Below, one piece after another: positions 1 to 12,111 of a stretch of 64,000 nt of DNA (position 1 is its first letter; every line of letters starts with the position of its first letter). The notes under the pieces are model-generated. The model saw nothing but the letters and a program-made list of their open reading frames with translations, was not told where the DNA came from and ran no database searches. The DNA is from Salvelinus alpinus. Its lineage: Eukaryota > Chordata > Actinopteri > Salmoniformes > Salmonidae. The translations under genes were made by a program, and so were the position numbers. The DNA is taken from the NCBI RefSeq assembly GCF_045679555.1, contig NC_092091.1, positions 76,032,730 through 76,096,729 on the forward strand. Direction: 5' to 3'.

Positions 1-47
1 CAGCTAGAACATAACTACGTATTATTTGTTTTATTATGGTTTAAATA

Positions 48-778
48 GAAGGCGCTGTGAATTTTGGGCCTGCTCTGAAATATGTTATAGTTGGCATCTA
101 AAGGAGTTGGAATAAGTGAGTTTGGAGTCAGATGGTATCAGTTTGGTGTCTGAAAATATCTATTTGACTGATGGACACTGACTTGCTCGTTGACTTTTGT
201 ACATTTGCAATATGTTTCAACGGGGAGGTACCATGAGGATAAAGCGACACGATGAAATTTCACAAAACGAGCGATGGAGAGGAACCACTATCACTGCCCG
301 GCCATCCTGAGGTCATCAGACCGTTGACTTTTGCATTTGTAAAGTATTTAAAGAATGCCCGTTACATTTGCAATATGATTCAACAGTGAAAAACATCACA
401 TCATATTGCAAATGCCCGTTACATTTGCAATATGATGTGATGTTGAATCATATTGCAAATATAACGTGCATTCTTTAAATACTTTAGAAATACAAAAGTC
501 AACGTCCTGATGACCTCAGGATGGCCGGGCAGTGATAGTGGTTCCTCTCCATCGCTCGTTTCGTGAAATTTCATCATGTCGCTTTATCCTCATGGTACCT
601 CCCCGTTGAAACATATTGCAAATGGACAAAAGTCAACGAGCAAGTCAGTGTCCATCAGTCAAATAGATATTTTCAGACACCAAACTGATACCATCTGACT
701 CCAAACTCACTTTTTCCAACTCCTTTAGAAGCCAACTGTCAAATATTTCAGAGCAGGCCCAAAATTCACAGCGCCTTC
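48..778. repeat. Large inverted repeat (fold-back element), arms about 360 bp
   Basis: The stretch starting GAAGGCGCTGTGAATTTTGG at 48 returns as its reverse complement ending at 778. The arms match almost continuously and meet near 413, around a short spacer. The left arm has about ten extra bases near 385-395. The core carries several copies of ATTTGCAATATGAT and its complement. No coding sequence is seen. It could be a fold-back transposon or an inverted duplication. The inverted repeat at 2791-2969 shares its core. Confidence 0.85.
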
Positions 779-819
779 CATGAATGCACCAAAATAGCAT
801 TCTGAAATCACCACTAAAA

Positions 820-2430
820 TGACATCACCATAATCTCCAGGCCGTGCCGAGTTCAACGAGATGCCCCGCTTGACCGTAGCTCGCTCGGTCTGAGCGCAGC
901 GACCGTTACAAGAAGACAGAGCAAAATGACCTTTTGACCTCCATGTCAATTTTATTTGCTTTTGGGAGACAGCGAGAGAACCGTTAGGGTTAGAAACACA
1001 ATTTGACCTCAGGAATGTTCTTAAGGTCCTCCCGATCTGTGCAAGCATAACATTGACCCTGTGGCATTAACCCTTAACAGTTAAAAGAAGGTGTTTAGAT
1101 CAAACAGTTTACAATGACATTTCGTCCCATAGGAATACATTGACTGCACCTCCAAATTCAACCTGAAGCCTATGTGGGTTATGAATGTCTTATGAACCTG
1201 TCTTTGATAACAATCCATCAGGCCACTATGAGGTCTACCTGTGTTGATTTTAAGCTACCTGGACCAACCGGAAGTGGTTAAAATCACCCTAAAAGGTGTC
1301 CTGATATACATGACTTGCAATTTTGAAAATCACTGCATTCAACCCTATGTAGATCAGTCAATTCTTAACGTATAGACTTAAAATTCAGGATTCTGTAACA
1401 GCATACCCCAATCAAGATATGTGTTTACCTATAGCTTCCTGTGCCAACCGGAAGTGCCTTAAAATGGTGTCATGGGTGCTGTTTCGAAGGGTTAAAAAAG
1501 TCAGATCTTTCCAAAACTTTAAGTGTGTGATTAGGCAACCTTCATGAAGTGTAAATCAGTCATTTCTCTAAACAGATGTCAAAGAAAAGCTCTCACACAC
1601 ACACACAGCAGGGATGGAGTGAAAAAGTACGGTGCTTAAAGACACACAAAGCCGACAATGGCATGACCATTATCTCTAGGCCGTGCCGAGTTCAACGAGA
1701 TGCCCCGCTTGACCGTAGCTCACTCGGTCTGGCCACAGCGACAGTGACAAGAAGACAGAGCAAAATGACCTTTTGACCTCAATGTCAATTTTATTTGCTT
1801 TTGGGAGACAGAGAGAGACCCGTTAAGGTTAGAAACACAATTTCACCTCAGGAATGTTCTTAAGGTCCTCCCGATCTGTGCAAGCCTAACCTTGACCTTG
1901 TGGCATTAACCCTTAACAGTGAAAACAGGTTTTTACATCTCACAGTTTACATTGACATCTCTCTCCATAGGAATACATTGACTGCACCTCCAAATTCAAC
2001 TTGAAGCCTATGTGGGTTATGAAGGTCTTATGAACCTGTCTTTGATGTCAGTCCATCAGGCCATCATAAGGTCTACCTGTGTCGATTCTAAGCTTCCTGG
2101 AGCAACCGGAAGTGGTTAAAATCACCCTAAAAGTGTTTGCAATACCCAACCTGCAGTTTGAGAGAAATAGTGCATTCAGCCCTATGTAAATCACTGAGTT
2201 CTTAACGTATAGACTTAAAACTCAGGATCCTCTAAAAGCCTACTCCAATGAGGATATGTGTTAACGTTCAGCTTCCTGTGCAAACCGGAAGTGCCATAAT
2301 TGGTGTCAAAAGAGCTGTTTCGAAGGGTTAAAAAAGTCAAATCTTTCCAAAACTTCATATTTGTGATTAGGCAACCTTCCTGAACTGTAAATCAGTCATT
2401 TGTCCCATCAGATTTCAAAGAAAAATTTAC
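820..2430. repeat. Two direct copies of a ~836-bp dispersed repeat
   Basis: A unit containing GTGCCGAGTTCAACGAGATG occurs at about 849 and again at about 1682, an offset of roughly 833 bp. Both copies continue through the same landmarks, including TGACCTTTTGACCTC, ACCCTTAACAGT and AACCGGAAGTGGTTAA. A third copy lies at 4940-5610 and is split by a mobile element. Short open frames inside (for example 1576-1776) recur with the repeat and look incidental. From 2431 to 2790 I recognise nothing. Confidence 0.75.
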
Positions 2431-2790
2431 ACACCCAAACAGAAATGATGGAGGGACACATTGAGGGGCTAAGAGGCAGACAGTGCCTGTGTTAGTTACT
2501 TTTGTTCCAACTTTTAAAGAACCGTCAGACCTAGAGTTCTGAAAATTTACAAACCTGTTCTAGACCTCCGGTCGATTGTGCACGGTGAATTAGGTGGCTC
2601 TAGAAGGTTCTCGGATCGATAAAAAGCCTTGTGTATTTGCCATGTTTTCAAGTCATTTTGACCTCAACGAAACTGGCGACCTTTAGAAACGTCCCAGAGT
2701 CTCAAGACTAGGTGCATTGAAACCGGCTCGGCCCATAGAGACAGACCCCAACAAGCCTGTTCGATTTTGTATTTCTAAAGTATTTAAAGA

Positions 2791-2969
2791 ATTTAAAGAA
2801 TGCACGTTACATTTGCAATATGATTCAGCACATCATATTGCAAAAGTAACAGTGTGTGTTATGTTTGCAATATGATTCAACACATCATATTGCAAACGTA
2901 ACAGTGTGTGTTACTTTTGCAATATGATGTGTTGAATCATATTGCAAATGTAACGTGCATTCTTTAAAT
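2791..2969. repeat. Short inverted repeat related to the 48-778 palindrome core
   Basis: ATTTAAAGAATGCACGTTAC at 2791 is mirrored by its reverse complement ending at 2969. Between them, pieces of TTTGCAATATGATTCAACAC alternate in both orientations with GTAACAGTGTGTGTTA spacers. It probably forms a hairpin and may be a MITE-like fragment. Dispersed-repeat sequence resumes from 2970 to 3119. Confidence 0.75.
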
Positions 2970-3123
2970 AAACCCTATGTGGGTTATGAATGTCTTATGA
3001 ACCAGTCTTCAATGACAATCCATCAAGCCACTATGAGGTCTACCTGTGTCGATTCTAAGCTTCCTGGAGCAACCGCAAGTGATAAAATCACCCTAAAAGT
3101 GTTTTGCCATACCCGTACCTTAA

Positions 3124-4933
3124 CTTTTACTGCCTCAGAAACCCGGGATCACCCCCCCACCACCCCCCACTGACTAGCATAGCTAGCATAGCGTCACAAG
3201 TAAATTGTAGCATCTAAATATCATTAAATCACAAGTCCAAGACACCAGATGAAAGATAAACTTCTTGTGAATCTAGCCACCATTTCTGATTTTTAAAATG
3301 TTTTACAGGGAAGACACAATATGTAAATCTATTAGCTAACCACGTTAGCAAAAGACACCATTTTCTTTAATCCACTATTTTTCCACTCCATCACTAGCTA
3401 TCACCAATTCGACCAAATAAAGAAATAAAGATCCACTAACCAAGAAAAAACCTCATCAGGTGACAGTCTGATAACATATTTATTGTATAGCATAGGTTTT
3501 GTTAGAAAAATGTGCATATTTCAGGTATAAATCATAGTTTGCCATTGCAGCCACCATCACAAATCTCCCCAAAGCGACTAGAATTACTACAGAGAGCAAC
3601 GTGTATTACCAATTTACTCATCATAAAACATTTCATAAAAATAGACAAAGCATAGCAATGGAAAGACACAGTTCTTGTGAATTCAGACAATATTTCAGAT
3701 TTTCTAAGCGTTTTACAGCGAAAACACAATAAATCGTTATATTAGCATACCACATGTGCAAACGTTACCCGAGCATTGATACAAGCCAAAGAGAGGGATA
3801 ACGTAATCATCGCCAAAATGTATTAATTTTTTCACTAACCTTCTCAGAATTCTTCCGATGACACTCCTGTAACATCATTTTACAACATACATATACAGTT
3901 TGTTCGAAAATGTGCATATTTAGCCACAAAAAAACGTGGTTATAACATGACAATACCAGCAAAACTAGCCTGAAAATGTCGGGGGCCATTTTGGACAGTG
4001 ATCTGGCGTAATGAATAACTAATCGTAAACTTCACTAAAAAATATAGGGTGGACAGCAATCGAAAGACAAATTAGTTCTTAATGCAATCGCTGAATAACA
4101 TTTCTAAAATTATCCTTACTGTGCAATACAGGGTTCGCCAAGCGAAGCTATACCAAACAAAATGGCGGAATATGCGTATAAAATTTTTCGACAGAACAAC
4201 GATTTATCATCATAAATAGTTCTTACTGTGAGCTGTTCTTCCATCAGTATCTTGGGCAATGTATCCTTTCTTGGGTCTAATCTTCTTTTGGTCGAAAGCT
4301 GTCCTCTTGTCCGTCGAAATGACCACTAACGTTCGACCGGGACCCCGAAACGTGCCCGGTGCTTCAATATGCATCACAAAGCAATGCCTCAAAATCGCAC
4401 TAAACGGATATAAATTGCTATAAAACGGTTTAAATTAACTACCTTACGATGTTTTTAACACCTATAACGAGTAAAAACATGACCGGCGATATATAAGTGG
4501 CTAAACCAACGCTTGGAAAGAGAGCAAATCCGACATCCATCGCTCGCAAGACGCAGCAGGAAAAGACAGCTCCTTCCGGTCTTTTCTGTTTTATACTGGC
4601 CCTGATTGCGCAATCGACTCCATTCAAATTGTCACCTCTTACTGACATCTAGAGGTTGGCATGGGCAGTGTTTGTATCCTCATAGGATTTACAGGGACTT
4701 TAAAACTGACCTGGGACCAGAGGCCAAAATTACTGAAATCTCACTCCCTCTCAGGAAAAGTGCTGTAGAATGAGTTCTGTTTCACTCAGAGACATAATTC
4801 AAACGGCTATAGAAACTAGAGAGTGTTTTCTATCCAATAATAACAATAATATGCATATTGTACGAGCAAGAATTGAGTACTAGGCAGTTTAATTTGGCAA
4901 TGTCAAAAAAAAAAAGGTGCTAACAGCTCCCCC
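3124..4933. mobile_element. Non-autonomous TTAA-site DNA element, copy 1 (eroded right end)
   Basis: It begins after TTAA at 3120-3123 with CTTTTACTGCCTCAGAAACC and runs colinear with the better copy at 5611-7428. Shared internal landmarks include TAGCATAGCTAGCATAGC, the CATTTCATAAAAATAGACAA block and ATAACGAGTAAAAACATGAC. The right end is degraded: the terminal AAGAAG and second TTAA are not recognisable, and host repeat resumes at about 4940. No transposase frame is seen. A piggyBac-type origin is inferred from the TTAA site of the sister copy. Confidence 0.6.
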
Positions 4934-4939
4934 TATTGA

Positions 4940-5606
4940 CAAAAGGTTGTCATAGATGCTGTTTTGAAGGGTTAAAAGGTCAGAACTTTTCAAAACTTCA
5001 TATATGTGATTAGACAACCCTCATGAACTGTAATCAGTCATTTCTCCCAACAGATGTCAAAGAAAAGCTCTCTCACACAAACAGACACACACAAAAAGCA
5101 AGGATGGAGTGAAAAAGTACGGTGCTTAAAGACACACAAAGCCTGCAATGGCATTCCTATTATCTCCAGGCAGTGCCGAGTTCAACGAGATGCCCCGCTT
5201 AACCGTAGCTCGCTCGGTCTGAGCGCAGCGACCGTTACAAGAAGACGGACACAAATGACCTTTTGACCTCAATGTCAATTTGATTTGCTTTTGGGAGACA
5301 GAGAGAGAACCGTTCAGGTTAGAAGCACAATTTCACCTCAGGAACACTCCTAAGGTCCTCCCGATCTGTGCAAGCCTAACCTTGACTGTGTGGCATTAAC
5401 CCTTAACAGTTAAAAGAAGGTGTTTACATCAAACAGTTTACAATGACATGTAGCCCCATAGGAATACATTGACTGCACCTCTAAATTCAACCTGAAGCCT
5501 ATGTGGGTTATGAATGTCTTATGAACCTGTCTTTGATAACAATCCATCAGGCCACTATGAGGTCTACCTGTGTTGATTCTAAGCTTCCTGGAGCAACCGG
5601 AAGTGG
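4940..5606. repeat. Third copy of the ~836-bp dispersed repeat (left part)
   Basis: This repeats the 1470-2110 sequence, including the GTGCCGAGTTCAACGAGATG landmark at about 5166 and the CAACCGGAAGTGG end. The right part continues at 7433-7740, after the inserted TTAA element, with ATCACCCTAAAAGTGTTTTG. The two halves together rebuild the order seen in the uninterrupted copies. Confidence 0.75.
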
Positions 5607-5610
5607 TTAA

Positions 5611-7428
5611 CTTCTACTGCCTCAGAAACCCGGATCCGGGAGCACCCCCCACCCCCCCCACACTGATTAGCATAGCTAGCATAGCTTCACAAGTAAATAG
5701 TAGCATCTAAATATCATTAAATCACAAGTCCAAGACACCAGATGAAAGATACAGATCTTGTGAATAAACCCATCATTTCTGTTTTTTAAAATGTTTTACA
5801 GGGAAGACACAATATGTAAATCTATTAGCTAACCACGTTAGCAAAATACACCATCTTTCTTTGTCCACCATTTTCTCTCTCCACCACTAGCTATCACCAA
5901 TTCGGCTAAACTAAGATATTGATAGCCACAAACCAAGAAAAAAACTCATCAGATGACAGTCTGATAACATATTTATGGTATAGGATAGGTGTTGTTAGAA
6001 AAAAGTGCATATTTCAGGTAGAAATCACAGTTTACAATTGCACCGACCATCACAAATCGACTAGAATTACTAGATAGAGCAACGTGTATGACCAATTTAC
6101 TCATCATAAAACATTTCATAAAAATAGACAAAGCATAGCAATGGAAAGACACAGTTCTTGTGATTTCAGACCATATTTCAGATTTTCTAAGCGTTTTTCA
6201 GCGAAAACACAATAAATCGATAAGTTAGCATACCACATGTGCAAACGTTAGTAGAGCATGAATTCAAGGCAAAGGGAGCTATAACGTTATCATCGCCAAA
6301 ATATATTAATTTTTTCACTAACCTTCTCAGAATTCTTCCGATGACACTCCTGTAACATCATTTTACAACATACATATACAGTTTGTTCGAAAATGTGCAT
6401 ATTTAGCCATACAAAACCGTGGTTATACAATGGAAATAGTCACAACTCAAGCATCAAAATGAGGGACGTCAGCTTTCAGAGTGATCTAGTTTAATCGAAA
6501 GCTAATCATATACTTGACTAAAAAATACAGAGTTGACAGGAATCGAAAGACAAATTAGTTCTTAATGCAACCGCTGACTTACATTTTTAAAATTATCCTT
6601 ACTTTTCAATACAGGGTTCGCCAAGTGAAGCTATACCAAACAAAATGGCGAAATATGCATTTAAAATATTTCGACAGAACAACGATTTATCATATTAAAT
6701 ATTGCTTACTTTGAGCTGTTCTTCCATCAGATTCTTGGGCAATGTATCCTTTCTATGTTATAAATTTCTTTTGGTCGATAGATGTCCTCTGTCCTTCGAA
6801 ATGTCCACTACCAACGACCGAGACCCCCGAAACGTTCCCAAAGCTAAAAAGTGCACGACAAAGAAATTCCTCAGAATCGCACTAAACGGATATAAATTGC
6901 TATAAAACGGTTCAAATTAACTACATTATGATGTTTTTAACAACTATAACGAGTAAAAACATGACCAGAGAAATATTACTGGTTAAACAACGATTTGGAA
7001 TGAGGCAAGTCCGATGTCCATCCTGCTTGTGACGCGCGAACAAAAGAGAGTGTACTCCCACGTTTTGTGGTTTTATATGGGCTGGGATTGTGCAATCGAT
7101 TCCATTCAAAACGTGATGACGTACAGACACCCAGAGGAAGACGTAGGCAGTGTCGGTTTCTTCATAGCATTCACTGTCGCCTTAAAAACAGACTCCAGAT
7201 CAGGGGTAAAAATTTCTGAAATCTGACCCCTGTCATGAAAAGTGCTGTAGATATTGTTCTGTACCACTCAGAGACAAAATTCCAACGGCTATAGAAACTA
7301 GAAAGTGTTTTCTATCCAATAATAACAATAATATGCATATTGTACGATCAAGAATTTAGCACGAGGCAGTTTAATTTGGAGACCCAAATATGCTAATGCG
7401 GAACAGCACCCCCTATAGTTCCAAGAAG
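5611..7428. mobile_element. Non-autonomous TTAA-site DNA element (piggyBac-like), 1818 bp
   Basis: The element is flanked on both sides by TTAA (5607-5610 and 7429-7432). It begins CTTCTACTGCC and ends CCAAGAAG, giving a short CTTCT/AGAAG terminal inverted match. The flanks match the uninterrupted dispersed repeat at about 1271 and 2111, which reads GGTTAAAATCACCC with nothing inserted, so those serve as empty sites. No transposase frame is present. TTAA target duplication is typical of piggyBac; that family assignment is inferred. Confidence 0.7.
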
Positions 7429-7432
7429 TTAA

Positions 7433-7740
7433 ATCACCCTAAAAGTGTTTTGCCATACCCAACCAGCAGTTTGTGATATATAGTGCATTCAACCCTGTGT
7501 AAATCAGTCAGTTCTTAACGTATAGACTTAAAACTCAGGATTCTGTAAAAGCATACCCCAATCAGGATATGTATTTACTTATAGCTTCCTGTGCCAACCG
7601 GAAGTGTCTTAAAATGGGGTCATAGGTGCTGTTTCAAAGGGTTAAAAAAGTCAGATATTTCCAAAACTTTAAGTATGTGATTAGGCAACCTTCATGAACT
7701 GTAAATCAGTAATTTCTCTAAACAGATGTCAAAGAAAACA
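7433..7740. repeat. Third copy of the ~836-bp dispersed repeat (right part)
   Basis: Continues the copy interrupted at 5610, with AAATCACCCTAAAAGTG, the TTCTTAACGTATAGACTTAA block and the GTGATTAGGCAACCTTCATG landmark also found at about 1530 and 2365. Confidence 0.7.
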
Positions 7741-7785
7741 CACACACAAGTCCAAACTTTTCGTGCACCTGGTATTTTTTTTAGG

Positions 7786-8460
7786 TTACCAGGTGCCAAT
7801 GTTCAAGATGGTTGAAATTGCGTTTAGGGGGCATCCAGACCTCCATACCCGCTCTGGGAGCACTATTCTACGGACAAAAATTAATGGGTGTTGGCCTGAG
7901 TGATTTATGGAGGTTTTCCAAAAAAGTCAGAAAATATTCTGGGTTTTTTTCAGAAAAATATTTTTTGTTTTTTATTCTCGAGTCAATGGCCTGAGTGATT
8001 TATGGAGTTTTTCCCAAAAACTCGAAAAATATTCTAAGTCCAAACTTTTAGGTTACCAGGTGCCAATGTTCAAGATGGTTGAAATTGCGTTTAGGGGGCA
8101 TCCAGACCTCCATACCCGCTCTGGGAGCACTATTCTACGGACAAAAATCAATGGGTGTTGGCCTGAGTGATTTATGGAGGTTTTCCAAAAAAGTCAAAAA
8201 ATATTCTGTTTTTTCTTCTGGAAAATATTTTATGTTTTTTCTTCTCGAGTCAATGGGGTACGGCCTGAGTGATTTATGGAGGTTTCCAAACAAAGTCAAA
8301 AAATATTCTATGTTTCATGTTTTGGGTTACCAGGCGTCATTTTTCAAAACGGTTTTAAATGCTTTTAGGTGTCATCCAGACGTCCATGGGAGCACTATAC
8401 TACGGCCCCAAATCAATGGGTGCTGGCCTGAGTGATTTATGGAGGTTTGGGGGGTGATAA
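7786..8460. repeat. Tandem repeat, three copies of a ~265-270 bp unit
   Basis: GGTTACCAGGTGCCAATGTT starts copies at about 7786 and 8051, and a diverged copy starts at about 8324. Each is followed by a block ending GGCCTGAGTGATTTATGGAG and AT-rich filler. Overlapping open frames (7694-8435) result from the repeat and are not supported as genes. Confidence 0.8.
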
Positions 8461-8480
8461 GTACAAGTAAACATTTATAA

Positions 8481-9110
8481 AAAATGATGATAGTAAAATG
8501 TGACTAAAGTATTTTCATACAGTTCTTATACATGTGTAATTGACGTAAAAATCGAAAGAATTTCAAAAAACGGTCCAGAAAGCACTTTTTTAAATGGAAT
8601 ATATGTTTTTTCCACATTTTTGACTTTTAACTTTTGACTTTTGACTTCCTATGAAATCACATTCCAAATGCACAAAACATATTCCTTAAGTCCAAATAAA
8701 AATGTCAAAAAAATTCTGTTAATAAAATTTGACAAAAGTATTTTCATACAGTTCTTATACATGTGTAATTGACATAAAAATCGAAAGAATTTCAAAAAAC
8801 GGTCCAGAAAGCACTTTTTTAAAGGGGGTGATACGTTTTTTCCAAATTTTTGACATTTTTGACCTTTGACTTTTGACTTCCATTGAAATCACATTCCAAA
8901 TGCACAAAACATATTCCTTAAGTCCAAATAAAAATGTCAAAAAAATTATGTTAATAAAATTTGACAAAAGTATTTTCATACAGTTCTTACACATGTGTAA
9001 TTGACATAAAAATCGAAAGAATTTCGAAAAACGGTCCAGAAAGCACTTTTTTAAGGGGGTGATAAGTTTTTTCCAAAATTTTCAAAATTTCAAAATTTGA
9101 CTCTTGGGTC
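8481..9110. repeat. Tandem repeat, three copies of a ~230-bp unit
   Basis: CAGTTCTTATACATGTGTAA and the following AATCGAAAGAATTTC and ACGGTCCAGAAAGCACTTTT occur at about 8520, 8749 and 8981 (offsets 229 and 232). The units also carry repeated TTTTGACTTTTGACTTCC pieces. Open frames on the minus strand (8755-9196) are repeat artefacts. Confidence 0.8.
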
Positions 9111-9273
9111 TTGACTTGCGTTACAGTAAGCCTATGAAAAATTAAGATGGAACTCACTCGCCCACTATAGGAATTTTGGGGTGTTACACAGCTCATTTAC
9201 AATATGGCATTTGCCATCAACTTTGGATGAAACACCGCCGGATGCAATGTGAAATCCCACACAATTCCATCGT

Positions 9274-9861
9274 GTGTATGGTCCGCTCTCTGCCAATAAG
9301 TTGCCATGTTATTTTGTACAATTGAGGGGGGAGTTCCCTTACATTGTAGCTGGGGATTTAAACAAGTCTAATATGAAAACAAGGCTCCCTAAATTTTATC
9401 AGCATTACGAATGCGTGACACGGACTGGCAAAACCGTGGATCTTTGTTACTGTAACTTCCGTGACGCATACAAAGCCCTCCCCCGCCCTCCTTTCGGAAA
9501 ATCTGACCATGACTCCATTTCGTTGCTCCCAGCCTATAGACAGAAACCAAAACAGGAAACGCCCATGCTCAGGTCTGTTCAACGCAGGTCCGACCAGTCG
9601 AAATCCACGCTTCAAGATTGCTTCGACAACGTGGACTGGGATATGTTCCGCATAGCGTCGGACAATAACATTGATGAATACGCTGATTCAGTGAGCGAGT
9701 TTATTAGCAAGTGCATCGGTGATGTTGTACCCACAGCAACTGTTAAAACATTCCCCAACCAGAAACCGTGGATTGATGGCAGCATTCACGCAAAACTGAA
9801 AGTGCGAACCACTGCTTTTAATCAGGGCAAGGTGAAGGGAAACAGGACCGAATACAAATAG
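9274..9861 (+). pseudogene. LINE ORF2 endonuclease fragment
   Basis: A 195-residue frame covering the end of an AP-type endonuclease and the start of the linker to the reverse transcriptase. The VAGDLN and SDHDS motifs correspond to the conserved GDFN and SDH catalytic strands of this family. The N-terminal catalytic part is missing, and the frame ends at a stop inside what should be continuous ORF2. Sequence to 10225 continues the same protein in other frames, so it is dead. Confidence 0.75.
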
Positions 9862-10225
9862 TGTAGCTATTACCTCCGCAAGGCAATCAAACAAGCTAAG
9901 CGTGAGTATAGAGACAAAGTAGAGTTGCAGTTCAACGGCTCAGACACGAGAGGTATGTGGCAGGGTCTACAGTCAATCACGGACTACAAAAAGAAAACCA
10001 GCCCCATCGCGGACCATAATGTCTTGCTCCCAGACAAACTAAACAACTTCTTTGCTCGCTTTGAGGACAGTACAGTGCCACCGACACGGCCCGCTACCAA
10101 AACCTGCGGGCTCTCCTTCACTGCAGCCAACATGAATTAAACGTAAAACATTTAAACGCAAGGCTGCAGGCCCAGATAGCATCCTTAGCCGCATCCTCAG
10201 AGCATGCGCAGACCAGCTGGCTGGT

Positions 10226-11059
10226 GTGTTTACGGAAATATTCAATCAATCCTTATCCCAGTCTGCTGTTCCCACATGCTTCAAGAGGGCCACCATTGTT
10301 CCTGTTCCCAAGAAAGATAAGGTAACTGAGCTAAATGACTATCGCCCCGTAGCACTCACTTTCGTCATCATGAAGTGCTTTGAGAGACTAGTCAAGGATC
10401 ATATCACCTCCACCCTACCTGACACCCTAGACCCACTCCAATTTGCTAACCGACCCAATAGGTCCACAGACGACGCAATCGCAACCACACTGCACACTGC
10501 CCTAACCCATCTGGACAAGAGGAATACCTATGTGAGAATGCTGTTCATCGACTACAGCTCAGCATTTAACACCATAGTACCCTCCAAACTCGTCATTAAG
10601 CTCGAGACCCTGGGTCTCGACCCCGCCCTGTGCAACTGGGTCCTGGACTTCCTGACGGGCCACCCCCAGGTGGTGAGGGTAGGAAACAACATCTCCACAC
10701 CGCTGATCCTCAACACTGGGGCCCCACAACGGTGCATTCTCAGCCCTCTCCTGTACTCCCTGTTCACCCACGACTGCGTGGCCATGCACGCCTCCAACTC
10801 TATCATCAAGTTTGCAGACGACATTACAGTGGTAGGCTTGATTACCAACAACGACGAGACAGCCGACAGGGAGGAGGTGAGGGCCCTCGGAGTGTGGTGT
10901 CAGGAAAATAACCTCACACTCAATGTCAACAAAACAAAGGAGATGATCGTGGACTTCAGGAAACAGCAGAGGGAGCAGCCCCCTATCCACATCAACGGGA
11001 CAGTAGTGGAGAAGGTGGAAGTTTTAAGTTCCACGGTGTACACATCACGGACAAACTGA
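10226..11059 (+). pseudogene. LINE ORF2 reverse transcriptase fragment
   Basis: A 277-residue frame with the order typical of non-LTR reverse transcriptases: palm entry with [20 protein letters not shown] holding the first catalytic Asp, a [12 protein letters not shown] block, and the FADDITVVG active-site box. GAPQR has Arg where the family normally has Gly. The frame shifts near 11040, after which the thumb and C-terminal part continues in other frames to about 11497. It overlaps no lectin exon. Confidence 0.85.
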
Positions 11060-12111
11060 ATTGGTCCACCCACACAGACAGCGTGGTGAAGAAGGCACAG
11101 CAGCGCCTCTTCAACCTCAGGAGGCTGAAGAAATTTGGCTTGTCACCAAAAACACTCACAAACTTTTACAGATGCACAATCGAGAGCATCCTGGTCGGGC
11201 TGTATCACCGCCTGGTACGGCAACTGCTCCGCACATAACCGTAAGGCTCTCCAGAGGGTAGTGAGGTCTGCACAACGCATCAGCGGAGGCAAACTACCTG
11301 CCCTCCAGGTTACCTACACCACCCGATGTCACAGGAAGGCCAAAAAGATCATCAATGACAACAACCACCCGAGCCACTGCCTGTACACCCTGCTGTCATC
11401 CAGAAGGCGAGGTCAGTACAGGTGCATCAAAGCTGGGACAGAGAGACTGAAAAACAGCTATATCAAGGCCATCAGACTGTTTAAGAGCCATCACTAACAC
11501 TGAGTGGCTGCTGCCAACATACTGACTCAAATCTCTAGCCTCTTTAAAAAAAAAAAATTGGATGTAATAAATGTATCACTAGCCACTTTTAACAATGCCA
11601 CTTTATATAATGTTTACATACCCTACATTACTCATCTCATATGTATATACTGTACTCTATACCATCTACTGCATCTTGCCTATGCCGTTTGTCCATTGCT
11701 CATCCATATATTTTGATGTACTTATTCATTCATTTACACTTGTGTTTATAAGGTAGTTGTGAAATTGTTAGATTACTTGTTAGATATTACTGCATGGTCG
11801 GAACTAGAAGCACAAGAATTTCGCAACACTCGCATTAACATATGCTAACCATGTGTAGCATATGATTTGATTATGGCTAAGCACATTTCCGCAATTTCTC
11901 TTCTTAAAATGTGCTAAGTTTTTGATGCGTTGGTCTACCAAACCTTCCGAGCATTTGGGCGGAAGTGTCTGGGAACAAGATTAGGTGTAATGTGACTAAA
12001 ATTACTTAACTTTAGAGCTTGCTTCATCCTTCAGCACAGCATGTCACCCTTTATACGTTTATATCATATTCAACATTGTGGGCGATGTCACATTTGACAT
12101 GGGTGATTATG

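Larger units (their letters stand above)
9210..11871 (+). mobile_element. LINE retrotransposon, 5'-truncated, with decayed ORF2
   Basis: Translated pieces in order are an endonuclease C-terminal part (9274-9861, with a VAGDLN strand and a KSDHDS motif), a linker with a stop at 9859-9861, and a reverse transcriptase (10226-11059). The tail ends with TTTCGCAACACTCGCATTAA and a GATTTGATT end, as in salmonid non-LTR elements. The clade resembles the fish Jockey/CR1/Rex1 group. It abuts the unit A block at about 11872. Unit C has no element at the matching point (about 39342). Confidence 0.85.

Noticed and set aside
3532-4648. Minus-strand frames of 60-69 residues
   Set aside because: Inside a non-autonomous transposon, without domains; the sister copy at 5611-7428 does not preserve them as coding sequence.
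1576-5266. Two similar small frames (1576-1776 and 5054-5266) as a conserved peptide gene
   Set aside because: Both lie in copies of a dispersed repeat; similarity follows from DNA duplication, with no sign of coding constraint.
10552-10990. Minus-strand frames of 99 and 143 residues
   Set aside because: Shadows of the LINE reverse transcriptase on the + strand.
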